From positions 3,102,501 through 3,166,500 of the forward strand of contig NC_089456.1 in the NCBI RefSeq assembly GCF_026210795.1: a stretch of 64,000 nt of DNA. Direction: 5' to 3'. The stretch is from Rhizophagus irregularis (taxonomy: Eukaryota > Glomeromycota > Glomeromycetes > Glomerales > Glomeraceae). Below, one piece after another: positions 35,261 through 45,439 of the stretch. The notes below the pieces were generated by a model. The model had not been told where the DNA came from. It was given only the letters and a program-made list of their open reading frames with translations, and did not search any database. Position 1 is the first letter of the stretch, and the number at the start of each line of letters is the position of its first letter. The position numbers were made by a program, and so were the translations under genes.

Positions 35261-35559
35261 TGTAACATTTTAACATTCTGACGAAAGTGAAACATTTGAC
35301 CAAAAAAACATAAAATTTGCTAAAAATATGCAACATTTGACAAAAAATATAGAATTTTCATAAAAAAATGCACCATTTGCTAGGAAATTGGAATATTTGA
35401 CAAAATTTGATTTTAATTGACAATGTTATAACAATTTTATGAAATGTTGTTACAATAATATCATATTGGAGATAAAATGTGGCATTTTCATAAAAATGCA
35501 CCATTTGCAAGAAAATTGGAACATTTGACAAAAAAAAAGCAAAATTTAATTTTAATTGA

Positions 35560-36096
35560 CACAGGTCAAAAAGTGAAAAATCAGGCATCAATCAGTCACC
35601 AATCGGTCACCAATCAGGTACCTGATTGGTGACCGATTAATGCGATTAACATTTCGCCAAATACCGTCACCAATCAGGCAGTTTGCTAACTTTTGATCCA
35701 GTGATCAGAAAAGGATGAAATATAACTCATTGGAATCGTCTCAACAAGACGAATCTAATGGTAGTAAAATCGCATTTCTAGGATTAATACTTGATGAAAA
35801 ATTAAGTAAAATATAAAAATAAAAATGTATCATTTATATTTTATTTAATTTTTTATTAACTATTAATCCTAGAAATGCGATTTTACTACCACTAGATTCG
35901 TCTTGTTGAGACGATTCCAATGAGCTATATTTCATCTTTTTCTGATCACTGGATCAAAAGTTAGCAAACTGCCTAATTGGTGACGGTATTTCATTTGCAA
36001 AATGCCAATCAGGCACCAATCAGTCACCAATCAGTCACCAATCAGCTACCTGATTGGTGACCGATTGGTGCCTGATTTTTCACTTTTCGACCTGTG
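35560..36096. mobile_element. 537-base foldback element with the same CACAGGTC terminus
   Basis: Nearly the whole element is one inverted repeat: CACAGGTCAAAAAGTGAAAA at the left, inverted CACAGGTCGAAAAGTGAAAA at the right, and long CACCAATCAG arms. TGA flanks both sides (35557-35559 and 36097-36099). The uninterrupted site TTTTAATTGACAATGTTATA exists as a neighbouring repeat at about 35411, which confirms the insertion. The shared terminus suggests it is mobilised by the same transposase as the outer 8-kb element. Confidence 0.9.
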
Positions 36097-36454
36097 TGAC
36101 AATGTTATAACAATTTTATGAAATGTTATTACATTTGAGATAAAATGTGGAATTTTCATAAAAATGCACCATTTGCAAGAAAATTGGAACATTTGACAAA
36201 AAAAAAGCAAAATTTGATTTTAATGACAATGTTATAACAATGTTACGAAATGTTACAAAATGTTACATTTGAGATATAATGTAGCATTTTCCCAAATTTT
36301 CATAAAATTTGCTAAATCGTACGACATCAGAATAACGCTATTCCAAAAAAATCGCTCAGTAACGCAAGATTTTCCACAATTTCCCACCATTTTTCAGAAA
36401 AATGTGGAATTTGCATTTTTTGAATTTTGGACAATGGTGCCCCTTCGACCTGTG

Positions 36455-36732
36455 TTAGCTAATCTAACTCAATAAGTTGTTTTAGATTTTTCTTCAAATA
36501 AACCTTTTCATTATTCAATTTCATCTTGTTGTTTAATATTAATCCAACATATAATTTCAAATAAAAACTCTAGAACACCAAGAAATTCATCTAATGGTAA
36601 TAGTTTGAATTCTGTAATTTTATAATAATATTGCTCAGAAAAAATATTTTGTCATAATAATTCTAGTAATTGAGAAAAAGTTAATGAAGTATTTAATTGT
36701 ACTTCTAATAGATTATTATCATCATAAAACAT
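36455..36732 (-). pseudogene. MULE-type transposase remnant, upstream half
   Basis: The minus strand starts at a possible ATG (36732) and reads LEVQLNTSLTFSQLLELL, then a stop in place of Trp, then YYYKITEFKLLPLDEFLGVL, then further stops. It continues at 28384 and below once the 8-kb element is ignored. Confidence 0.6.
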
Positions 36733-38013
36733 CTAAAAATACATGAATTGTTTAGTATCTTTTAAATTTTAAAAAAATAAGCAATTTAATATAGTATAAC
36801 ATACTGGTACTTCATTTTGAAAAATAGCATTATAGAATTATCTTGTTCTATAGTTTATTTGAATATAAAATAATGTTAAAATTACGTGTAAAAAGACTGA
36901 AATATTGTATAATTATATGTAAAAAAAAACTGAAATATTGTATAAAAACACTGTAAAGTATAAAAAATACCTATATTTCTTTCATAAAACATTGAAATTT
37001 AGGTTTCTTTTGAGTTTTATTATAGCAATTTTAAAGAATAAACGCGGTTTATTAACATTTTGATAGTATAATATTGATAAAAAAAATTTTTTTTAACTTC
37101 ATTTTAGGGTACATGTGGATACACCCTATACTCCTATTTTGTTACACAAGATCTGAAGTGTATGCAAATTGTTTAAATGCTAGGGGGTATTATGGCAAGA
37201 CTGGGAAAACTACTAATAAAGGTCACTGGTTTTTTTGGTTTGAACCCATAATTAATTTTCAAAAAGGTCACTGTAAAAATAATTAATAAAAGTCACGTGT
37301 TGGTTTACAAGAATAAGAAAATTTGAGTGAAGATCTTTCCTTTTTCTGTTTTTGGAGCGAAAACATGTAAATAAATAGCCAATTGACCAATCATAAGATG
37401 GTTCACATTTATATGATTTTCTGAATTTTTTCCAGTGACCTTTATATATAGTTTTCCCGATCCTACTATGGCTTGCAATATATGGTATATATTTCAGACT
37501 ATGTGGTTTATGTATTGCACTTCAAAAGCTTTGAAAAAAGAGTAAAACAAAAGATGTAAAGGAAAGAGATGGTGAAAAAGAGATGGAAATAAAATCATTA
37601 GTATTTATCAACGCGACACATCAAAATCTATACACAAAATCAATTATTTATGTCACGTGAATTGTTGGCGCGAGGCGTGACGCAGCTGCGCCACACATTT
37701 TTGCGCACACAAAAAAGGGATGCGTCAATCGTACAACAACTCGTACGACCTAAAAATTACGTAACATTAATTCACATAAATACCTGAGAATTCGTTGGAG
37801 AATCAAAAATCTAATGAGATAAAACCGTATTAATCATTTTTTCTCCGCGTACTGCGCGTACTGTAAATTTACTTTTTTTGCAATTTTTTCGTAGTACAAC
37901 TACTGAATCAGTATTTGTCACGATGTATTCAAAAAAGTATATATATATCCTCTAGTTTTTTCAAACCTCTTTTTCTAGATCTCTTTCTCTAAAATATTTT
38001 ATACATAATCGAA
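36733..38013. other. Intergenic and upstream region of the Crinkler-type gene
   Basis: Apart from the MITE at 37187-37468 I see no gene. The last 80 bases before the ATG at 38014 include a TATATATAT run (about 37938-37947) and pyrimidine stretches, a plausible promoter/leader. Confidence 0.5.
37187..37468. mobile_element. MITE with GTCACTGG inner repeats
   Basis: The left end is GGCAAGACTGGGAAAACTAC then TAATAAAGGTCACTGG. The inverted right end is GCCATAGTAGGATCGGGAAA then ACTATATATAAAGGTCACTGG. A related relic is at 26880-27050. No ORF. Confidence 0.7.
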
Positions 38014-40460
38014 ATGGTTGACTCTTACAATTGTTTACGTCTAAATAATAAACGCGTTTTCCAGGTTGAAGTTTATAAAGACAAGGACAGGCAGAAATTC
38101 TTCGAATTTGGTAATAAACAAATTCCATTTGTGAACTTTAAAGTTGGGCAACTCGCGAGGCTTATCTCTGTACAAGAAAAGTTTGAAGTTTCGAAGCTTT
38201 GGAAAGTTGACGTTGATAAGAGTAAGCTTAATCCTGGTTCTACTGACGATGACATTAAAGAACTTGGAGGCGTGTCTATGGAATTTGAACACAAATTTGA
38301 AAGATATTTTAAAGCTGATTGCGAACTTATGGATAACATCCACATCGTTGCTGTCGTCGAAACTACAACCACTGGTAAGTGTCTCCCAATGTTTTACCTC
38401 TCGAACAAGAAATTTTTAGTCGAAATATTTCGTCATTTATTAATAATATCGAATATGCTTTCTAACTGTTATTACAACCATTAGAGCTCGGGAGGAAAAG
38501 GAGAAACACGGAAGTAGAAAGTATAAAAATGTTCTTGTTTCTATACGTAGCTATATATTTCATTCTATCATTCTTACAAATGTTTCTCTACAGCAACAAG
38601 TAGAAAGAGAAGAGAATGGGCGGTTAATAGTACCATTAATAATGAAGTGCGTGGTTCAGTATACTTTGTTGATCCAACGGAAGCGAGTGGACCACTTTTT
38701 AACATGATTAAGAAAGGAGTATTTGTAGCTTTATATGGTGCACGGGCTTCTGGGAAGTCTACACGAGTGGATCAAGCTATGATTGAGTTGGAAAGCGAAG
38801 GCTATGTTTGCATTTAGTAAGTTCTATCTAGTAAATTGAATTCAGTATAACTTTTGCTTACATCTCTTTTTTTTCTTCGGAACAGTATATCCTTTGAAGG
38901 AGTAAATATGGATACCAAAGACATATTCTGGTCGTCAATAGGCACTAAACTTGCCATTAATGCTCCAAAATATTTTAAATTAAATGAAGTCAAATCTGCC
39001 GATGATTTCATGTTAAAGTTTCGGAAAAATGATTGGAAATCTGATGTTGTTCTCTTCATTGACGAGTGTGATACATTATTTGAAGCAAATGATGGCATTA
39101 GATCCTCATTCCTTGGAGCAATTCGTAACATTAAAAATTCAAAAAGAAACTATGCAATCTGGTCTTCTGTAGCCATCGGTCCTCTAAGTATTTTATTTCT
39201 GAGATCAGACAAAATAAATGTTTCTCCGTTCAACGTTAATGAGCCATTTAGGAACCCAAATTTCACTCTGGCACAAGTGGAGTCATTATATAAGGATTAT
39301 GAGGACGACGACAAATTAACCATTGTTCCGGAGGTCATTAAGGATATTTATGAACGGACGAACGGGTATGTGAAGCTGGCCGGAAGTAATATTAAATCAA
39401 TACTAAAATTTGTTTTTCTGTTATTTGACAGGCATGCTGGTCTTGTCTGCCTTTGTGGCAAGGCTATCAAAAATAACTTGGAAAAGAAACTTGACGAAAG
39501 AAGATGTCTTGATTTCACTCTCTGGTCAAGCTTTGTTGCCAGTTCACAACTGATGGATCGTATGATTATGTATAACACATTTAGAAATATGGTTTGCGAT
39601 CTCCTTAAGCCTGATGCTAAGGATGCTTTGGACCTTCTCCGGTCTGTATTTTTAGGATTGTTCGATTTTGTACAAATTTATGACGAAGAAGAAAGAAGAC
39701 TAGCAGATTACTTAACTGCCAAGGGGGTGCTCATGAGGGAAAATGAGAACAAGTTTAGTTACAGAATGTCGTCTATTTTTGTTGATGGATTGATTCGGCA
39801 ACGGGTTATTCCTGTATTGTACAAATCTCGCCCGACTGTTAAAGTTCCCAAAACTTCTGATGGCTTTCTGAAAATCCTTGACGTTTTAATAGAGGCCGTC
39901 CGTTGTTTTGATAAAACTATCATTCGTAATGCTTTTACCGATCATTTAAAACTGCACTTGTGAAAGTGGATGGTTGTCGTAATGTGAAGGTTCCTCGGGA
40001 GAGTGTTTATGATACAGAACTAATTAGAATCCTAGTGAACTGGATCGTCAAAGATAATAACTTCGAGGTCAATGGACAGTGCCATCTAATAGATCACGCT
40101 GGTAATGACGAAAAAGACAAACATTATTTTAGTGATATAATCATTGTGACTTCAAAACAAAAAGTTGTTCTTGAGCTTTTAGCATCAGCAACAAAAAATG
40201 AACTTAACGAACACTTTGAAAGGGTGCTTCATTATGCGGAAATGCTATCAGCAAGTGACATATGGATAGTAAATTTTTCATGTGAAGATGATGCAGCAAA
40301 GAAACCCCATTGGCCACCCAATGATGGAAACTTTGAGAGTGTGAATGTTGCTCATTTCTTTCACGACCAAAAGTTTGAAAATGTACGAATGAGCGCTCGA
40401 TATATATCTAGCCCTGGTACTTTTAGTTATATTACAGATCAAGTTATTCAATTACAGTAA
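38014..40460 (+). CDS. Crinkler-type (CRN) protein with P-loop NTPase and nuclease-like domains; one frameshift
   Basis: Exons 38014-38374, 38594-38816 and 38886 onward are joined by GT-AG introns in phase. The first exon resembles the ubiquitin-like header of Crinkler proteins (KLWKVDVDKSKLNP, DNIHIVAVV near its end). Exon 2 brings a Walker A motif (GARASGKST). Exon 3 brings Walker B (VVLFIDECDTLF) and a sensor region (YAIWSSVAIG). The C-terminal part has KVPRESVYD, then FSDIIIV and VVLELLA, like the restriction-nuclease-fold domain of this family. A stop at 39961-39963 comes from an apparent one-base loss in a short A-run, and the tail continues in another frame to 40460. The family is known as secreted or nuclear effectors; target and activity here are unknown. 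No signal peptide is evident. Confidence 0.8.
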
Positions 40461-43091
40461 TTAACTTGATTAGCTTAATTAGTATTGTAAAAATATAGAA
40501 AATGTAGAAAATATTTGTATTATATATATTACAATATGCTTATTTTCCATTTATTGTATTGCGATTCAAAAAGTGAATATAAAATAGAAGTCTTTGCATA
40601 TTTCAAAAATTTCGAAGCCCAAATCTATTATTAATAAATGATTTTCAGAAATATATGATTGCTTTCAAGGTAGGCCAATAATGCGGAGTCCCTGCTCTTA
40701 CACTTCCGGTACTATTTTTTTCTATTGTTAATAATTCACCTATTGAGCAAATTAATGTTTTCTCAATGAAATGGAAATGCTCATAATAAGGTTAGTCCTC
40801 CTTAAAAATTTTCTGGAAAAACTTAAATAAATGAAGTTTTTATCCCAACCATTCTAACCATTCCAATCTGACATGTGATCAATTTTTTAAAAAATTTTTT
40901 ATAGTGATAGATTACATATCGGCCATTTTCCTTTACATACACTAGAGTCAAAAGTAATTCAAACAAACTGTAAACCAAATCGCGATAATGGCAGTATCAC
41001 CTTGGTTGTAAGAAACAAAAATGGCAAGTACATCCTAAGGGTGCAACCACCCAAACAAATGTAAAAGAAAAAAGGGGGAAATGTACGTGTCAAGGCAGAA
41101 ATTCATTTAAAAGCTTTTATACCAAAGAAAAAATCCTTTTTTTTTGAAAAGTCACATGTTACATTGATCTAATAGTTTGATCAATTAAATTTTATATGAG
41201 CAAAAACCAAAATCAGGTAACTTTATTAAACAATTCCTTTAAGTTTTATTTATTTATTTACATTTTGTTAAATAAAATTAATATTTCATTTAGGATAGGA
41301 ACGGTTGTTAGAGGGCCAAGAACTCAGAGAATGTTGAAAATTTTTCATTTTGCTGAAGTTGTATCAGTGAATGCTACTCTTTGTATTTTCTAAATTATGG
41401 AAAATTATTAATACATCTAAGACAATTAGCACATCTATAAATTCTGAAATTTTACGAAGAATATGTATGTATGAAATTAATTAATTTCAGAATTATTTCC
41501 ACATCATGATTTTTTGACCGTACAAATTTGGCATAGATTCGAATTTAATATTAACTAATGGTAAGTATTCTTGAATAATGAAATAATTGAATTAGTCAAA
41601 AGAGCTAGCACGGTGAATAATAATGATAATAATGAAATGAATGGATCATTTGATTCCACAATGAACTCCGTATTGATGATAACTTCGTCATATTTTTAAG
41701 ATGTCAAAAAAGATGCCCTCAAAAAAAGTTCGAGAAATCAAACATTTCCTTCTTTATATATTTCAATAGGTATTTCTCTTTCTATTATTATAAATGGAAA
41801 TCATCTCTTTTTCTTTGTTAATATTTAATAATATTTATTATAAGATCTCGAAATCTCGAATCTGATATTGAGAGAAAAAAGTTATTTTAATATACTTAAT
41901 CATCAAATTCATCAAATTGATATTACATTAGATAATTACGTTATATTATAATAGATGTTATATTATAAAACATGAATAAAAACAGTAAAAGCTTTACTTG
42001 TAAACCATGTTATTTTGCTTTTCGAAGCGTAGACCCACATTCTTCCTTTAATATTCAATTGAGCCGACGTATGAATTATTTTTCAGCAAATTCAGCATAA
42101 GATGTTCGACGTAGCCTCAACTAGTGTTTTCGTTTTGTGAATCAGACATGCTTGCAAAGTTTATATAAGTATTTGTTGTAATTAGTAGAGAGAAGTTTTT
42201 ACGAAACTAATATAATTGACCCAAGAGTTTAATTTTCGTGTCGCGTTTTTCTTTATTAACCTGTGATCTATTCGTGTCGCGTCAAAATATTTGATCAACA
42301 TGACCAACATGACAAAACATATAATGCGCTATACCAAATATATTATATTATTATGTTATGTTTTGATTTTTGATTGTAGTAATACAAATTTACAATTTAA
42401 GCTAGTAATGCAAAAAATGTCAATCTTTGATAGAGTAGTTGCGGTTAGTTGGTCTTGATAGACATACTGTATTTATGTTATTTATGTTTACGATTGAATT
42501 ACCCCCCTGGCCTATCAAGATCGATACTTTTTGTGTTGGTAATAAACTTATATTCTAACCTTAATTTATGATTTATGTGGTTACACGTTTATTTGATAGG
42601 TACTGATGAACTTCAAAATAAGATATTACACGAAATAATATGGTAGATTCTGATTGACATCGGAGATTCCTTATAACAAAATGAAAAAGAATATAATCGA
42701 GAATTAAATTTTTATGAAGAATTTAAAAATACAGTAATCTTATCATTGTATCAGTATCAGAATAAATCATATATCAATTTGATGTCAAATTGATCAATAT
42801 AAGTATTATTATATGTTGGCAGCTTATTTATTTAAAAATATATTACTTTAAATTTCTTCAATTTGATAAGCATATTGTATTTTATATAGATAACGAAATA
42901 ATAATAATCATCTTAACTAGCAACCGCGGATTTTAAACCTATCCATCTAAATTGCATTTGAAAAAAAAAAGAAATTAAATTAACGAATATATAAAATATA
43001 TATATAAAATAAAATTAAATTAATTTATTTACCTTTCTTCTGAATCAATAAAATAAACAATAATTGTTACTTTCTTTTTCTAGGATCGGTA
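40461..43091. other. Intergenic, no gene supported
   Basis: AT-rich sequence. 41000-41390 has short plus-strand open pieces (RNKNGKYILRVQPPKQ, IGTVVRGPRTQRMLK) separated by stops, which may be gene relics but match nothing I know. A weak hairpin-like GGTCTTGATAGAC/CTATCAAGATC pair lies at 42450-42525. Confidence 0.45.
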
Positions 43092-44321
43092 TTAATCTTT
43101 ATAGTCATTAGGAGGAATATAAGGAAAATTTTTGATATAAGCACTAACGTTGCTTTGATTATGAATTTTCCTTAAATAATCGATAACATTATACAATTCA
43201 CGATCTTTTTCACTTTTACACCTTTCATTATCAAAATCAGGTAAATGAATAGCATTGAAAGGTTGTAATTTTGCCTTCACATAAGAATCATCAATTAAAA
43301 TAGTATTTGTTTGATCCCATACAATTTGAGGAAAAGTTGATGATTTATCTTTATTCAATTCTCGCCATACTTTTTCCAAATCCTTAATTGTTTCCACTTT
43401 TTGATAATAATCCTGATCGGATAAGTTCAAATTCTTCCTCGTCCATCTGGCAACTAATTTTTTTTCATATTGACCAAATGCAACTCTAATCATTTTATCA
43501 ACATTCTTAGGTTGAGCTGATGACCATACCATTACAGCAAAACTATTGGAAGAATCAAAAATATATTTCATGAATCTTTCCATATATGGACGTTTTATAA
43601 TATCTCTTTTTGCTTTATCTCTGTACACTAATGTTCCATTCAAATCCAATACCAAGAGTTTCGGTAGTGGATCTTTTGAACTAACGGTTACATCTGCTTT
43701 ACTCAAATATGATATTGAAGCAAATTGTGTATTAATCCGTATAATCGGTTCTTTAATAGAACCGGTAGGTCCCGGAGATCTAGTAGGTCCCGGAGATACA
43801 GATAATATTTGACGATGAATAGGAGGTGGAGATTTATTATACCGCCGGGAAGGATCATATAATCTAGTGTTTTGTCTATCATGATTACTATAAGAAGGTC
43901 GTGATCGTCGTTTGTCAGAATTTCGGCTTCGAAAATAACGATCCCTCCGTGAACCTGGCGTTCTTGAAGAATATGTATGGTTTTGTCGTCTTGTCGTATA
44001 ACCATCATTTCTTGTACGAGAATCATAATCATGTCTCGTAGTATTAGGTCTATTATCAATATGTCTACTATATTGATTTCTTTCAAATCTTTCAGGTGGT
44101 GGATGATGATACTCAGGACGTTGAAAATTTTGTGACCTGTGTATGTTATGTTGCCCTGATGTTGCATTTAATTTCGCTTGCCTTCTCCTCTCTCTTTTTG
44201 CAAATTTCTTTCTTATACGCCTATCATCTCGTTGATCTTTTTCATCATTGAATCGCTCCCTATTTACTGAATCATTTTGTCTCGATGCAGAAACATCTTT
44301 TCTTTGACCTAGATTATCCAT
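43092..44321 (-). CDS. FCP1/NIF-type phosphatase-domain protein with Arg-rich N-terminus
   Basis: A single-exon frame of 409 residues. Residues 1-180 are disordered and rich in Arg, Asn, Ser, Tyr and His, with an RSPGPTGSI-like end, reminiscent of RNA-associated low-complexity regions. Residues about 215-385 form an FCP1-like haloacid-dehalogenase domain: LLVLDLNGTLVYR (first motif), RPYMERFMKYI, VMVWSSAQPKNVDKM (second motif) and ILIDDSYVKAKLQPFNAI (DD motif). The usual DLDGT is DLNGT here, so the general acid/base aspartate is Asn and catalysis may be weak or absent. Such proteins act on RNA polymerase II tails or related nuclear substrates; the target here is unknown. The first ATG at 44321 follows an AT-rich leader. 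Confidence 0.85.
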   Translation of the reverse strand: MDNLGQRKDVSASRQNDSVNRERFNDEKDQRDDRRIRKKFAKRERRRQAKLNATSGQHNIHRSQNFQRPEYHHPPPERFERNQYSRHIDNRPNTTRHDYDSRTRNDGYTTRRQNHTYSSRTPGSRRDRYFRSRNSDKRRSRPSYSNHDRQNTRLYDPSRRYNKSPPPIHRQILSVSPGPTRSPGPTGSIKEPIIRINTQFASISYLSKADVTVSSKDPLPKLLVLDLNGTLVYRDKAKRDIIKRPYMERFMKYIFDSSNSFAVMVWSSAQPKNVDKMIRVAFGQYEKKLVARWTRKNLNLSDQDYYQKVETIKDLEKVWRELNKDKSSTFPQIVWDQTNTILIDDSYVKAKLQPFNAIHLPDFDNERCKSEKDRELYNVIDYLRKIHNQSNVSAYIKNFPYIPPNDYKD

Positions 44322-45439
44322 AATTATATCTCCTTTCTACATAATCATATAATATAGATGATAAGTTTATATCTCAAAAAAGATTAAATATTATAATGAG
44401 AGTAAAAAAAAAATAATAATACCAACAATGAATAAATATCAATAATCATGAATCATCGAACCCTATATTTTTCAAATAACTTTAACCAAAAAAAAGTGTT
44501 TTTTTCTTTTAATATTACAAAAAATAAAAAGTAATAAGCCTTCTTTTTTTTTTATCGGGTTATTAAATAAATTAATATAATATATACGTATTATTATTTA
44601 TCCTCTTTTCTTTTACTTTTTTTTTTCTTTCTCTTTTTGTCGTTTAAAATAAAATACATTTTTTTTTGAAAAAAAAAAGAAAAAAGAAATTTAAAATTCT
44701 TAATTTCTTTAAAAAAAGACCTACCGAACGAAAAAGGGTTCGACGTAAAAGTTTGTACAATAAAGTTGATAAAACGAAAATTCGCTTATTATATAAAATT
44801 TTATTTTAAGTAAGATCAGTTAAAACAATTTTGATAGTAATACAATTTCGGAATGTTTTTGGAATGTTTAGTAACTTGGTAAGACGTTAGCAAATTTCAT
44901 AACAAAATTTTAAACAATTAATTGACTTATTTGTCCTATTACTGCGCCCATTTAATTTACCTTTTTGATTAAATTTACCTTTTTGAATGAATAACTCGAT
45001 ACTTTAACGTCATTAAATCAATAATTTTTATTACACAAAAAATAAAAATATTCGTTGATTCTTTAACTCCTGAAATATAATCATAATTAAATACCATAGT
45101 TAGAAGATTGTGAAAATGAAATACCATTATACTAAACCCATTAGAGTAACAGAGTTCTGATATAAGGAAAGTGAAATTAATCATTTTGTACTCACCACAA
45201 ATTTACAAGTTAAACTAACACACTTTTTGCACTAACACCGATTAATATGGTTAGAACAAAAAATATAATTTTTAATCAAAATTCTTAACAGTTTTTAAGA
45301 AATGGAATTTAACCAAAATTGGGTATATTTGAATCGAATTTTAAGATTATCAAAAAAAGAAAATCTTACAAAATCAAATTTATTATCAATTTTGATTCAC
45401 TCATTCGCTCAATAAATTGATATTATCTTAAGCTCCAGA
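44322..45439. other. Intergenic between the phosphatase-like and P450 genes
   Basis: Low-complexity T/A-rich leader of the FCP1-like gene (44400-44720) followed by AT-rich sequence. No gene recognised. Confidence 0.5.

Larger units (their letters stand above)
28385..36454. mobile_element. 8-kb DNA element with CACAGGTCGAA termini, inserted in a MULE-like gene
   Basis: The left end CACAGGTCGAA and the inverted right end CACAGGTCGAA are flanked by TTA on both sides (28382-28384 and 36455-36457). Behind them, CATTGTC and CAAAATT also match. Removing the element plus one TTA makes the surrounding minus-strand MULE frame continuous, so the borders are secure. The interior has subterminal tandem repeats on both sides (28560-29330, 34850-35260), the minus-strand intron-like array, a nested hAT and a nested foldback element. 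No transposase of its own was seen. The 3-base duplication and CAC start fit CACTA/CMC-like elements; TTA would also suit PIF/Harbinger. The superfamily is unresolved. Confidence 0.8.

Noticed and set aside
38041-39131. Several minus-strand frames opposite the Crinkler-type gene
   Set aside because: Antisense shadows of real exons.
43546-44167. Frames opposite and within the FCP1-like gene
   Set aside because: Shadows of the 409-residue coding frame, which carries all recognisable motifs.
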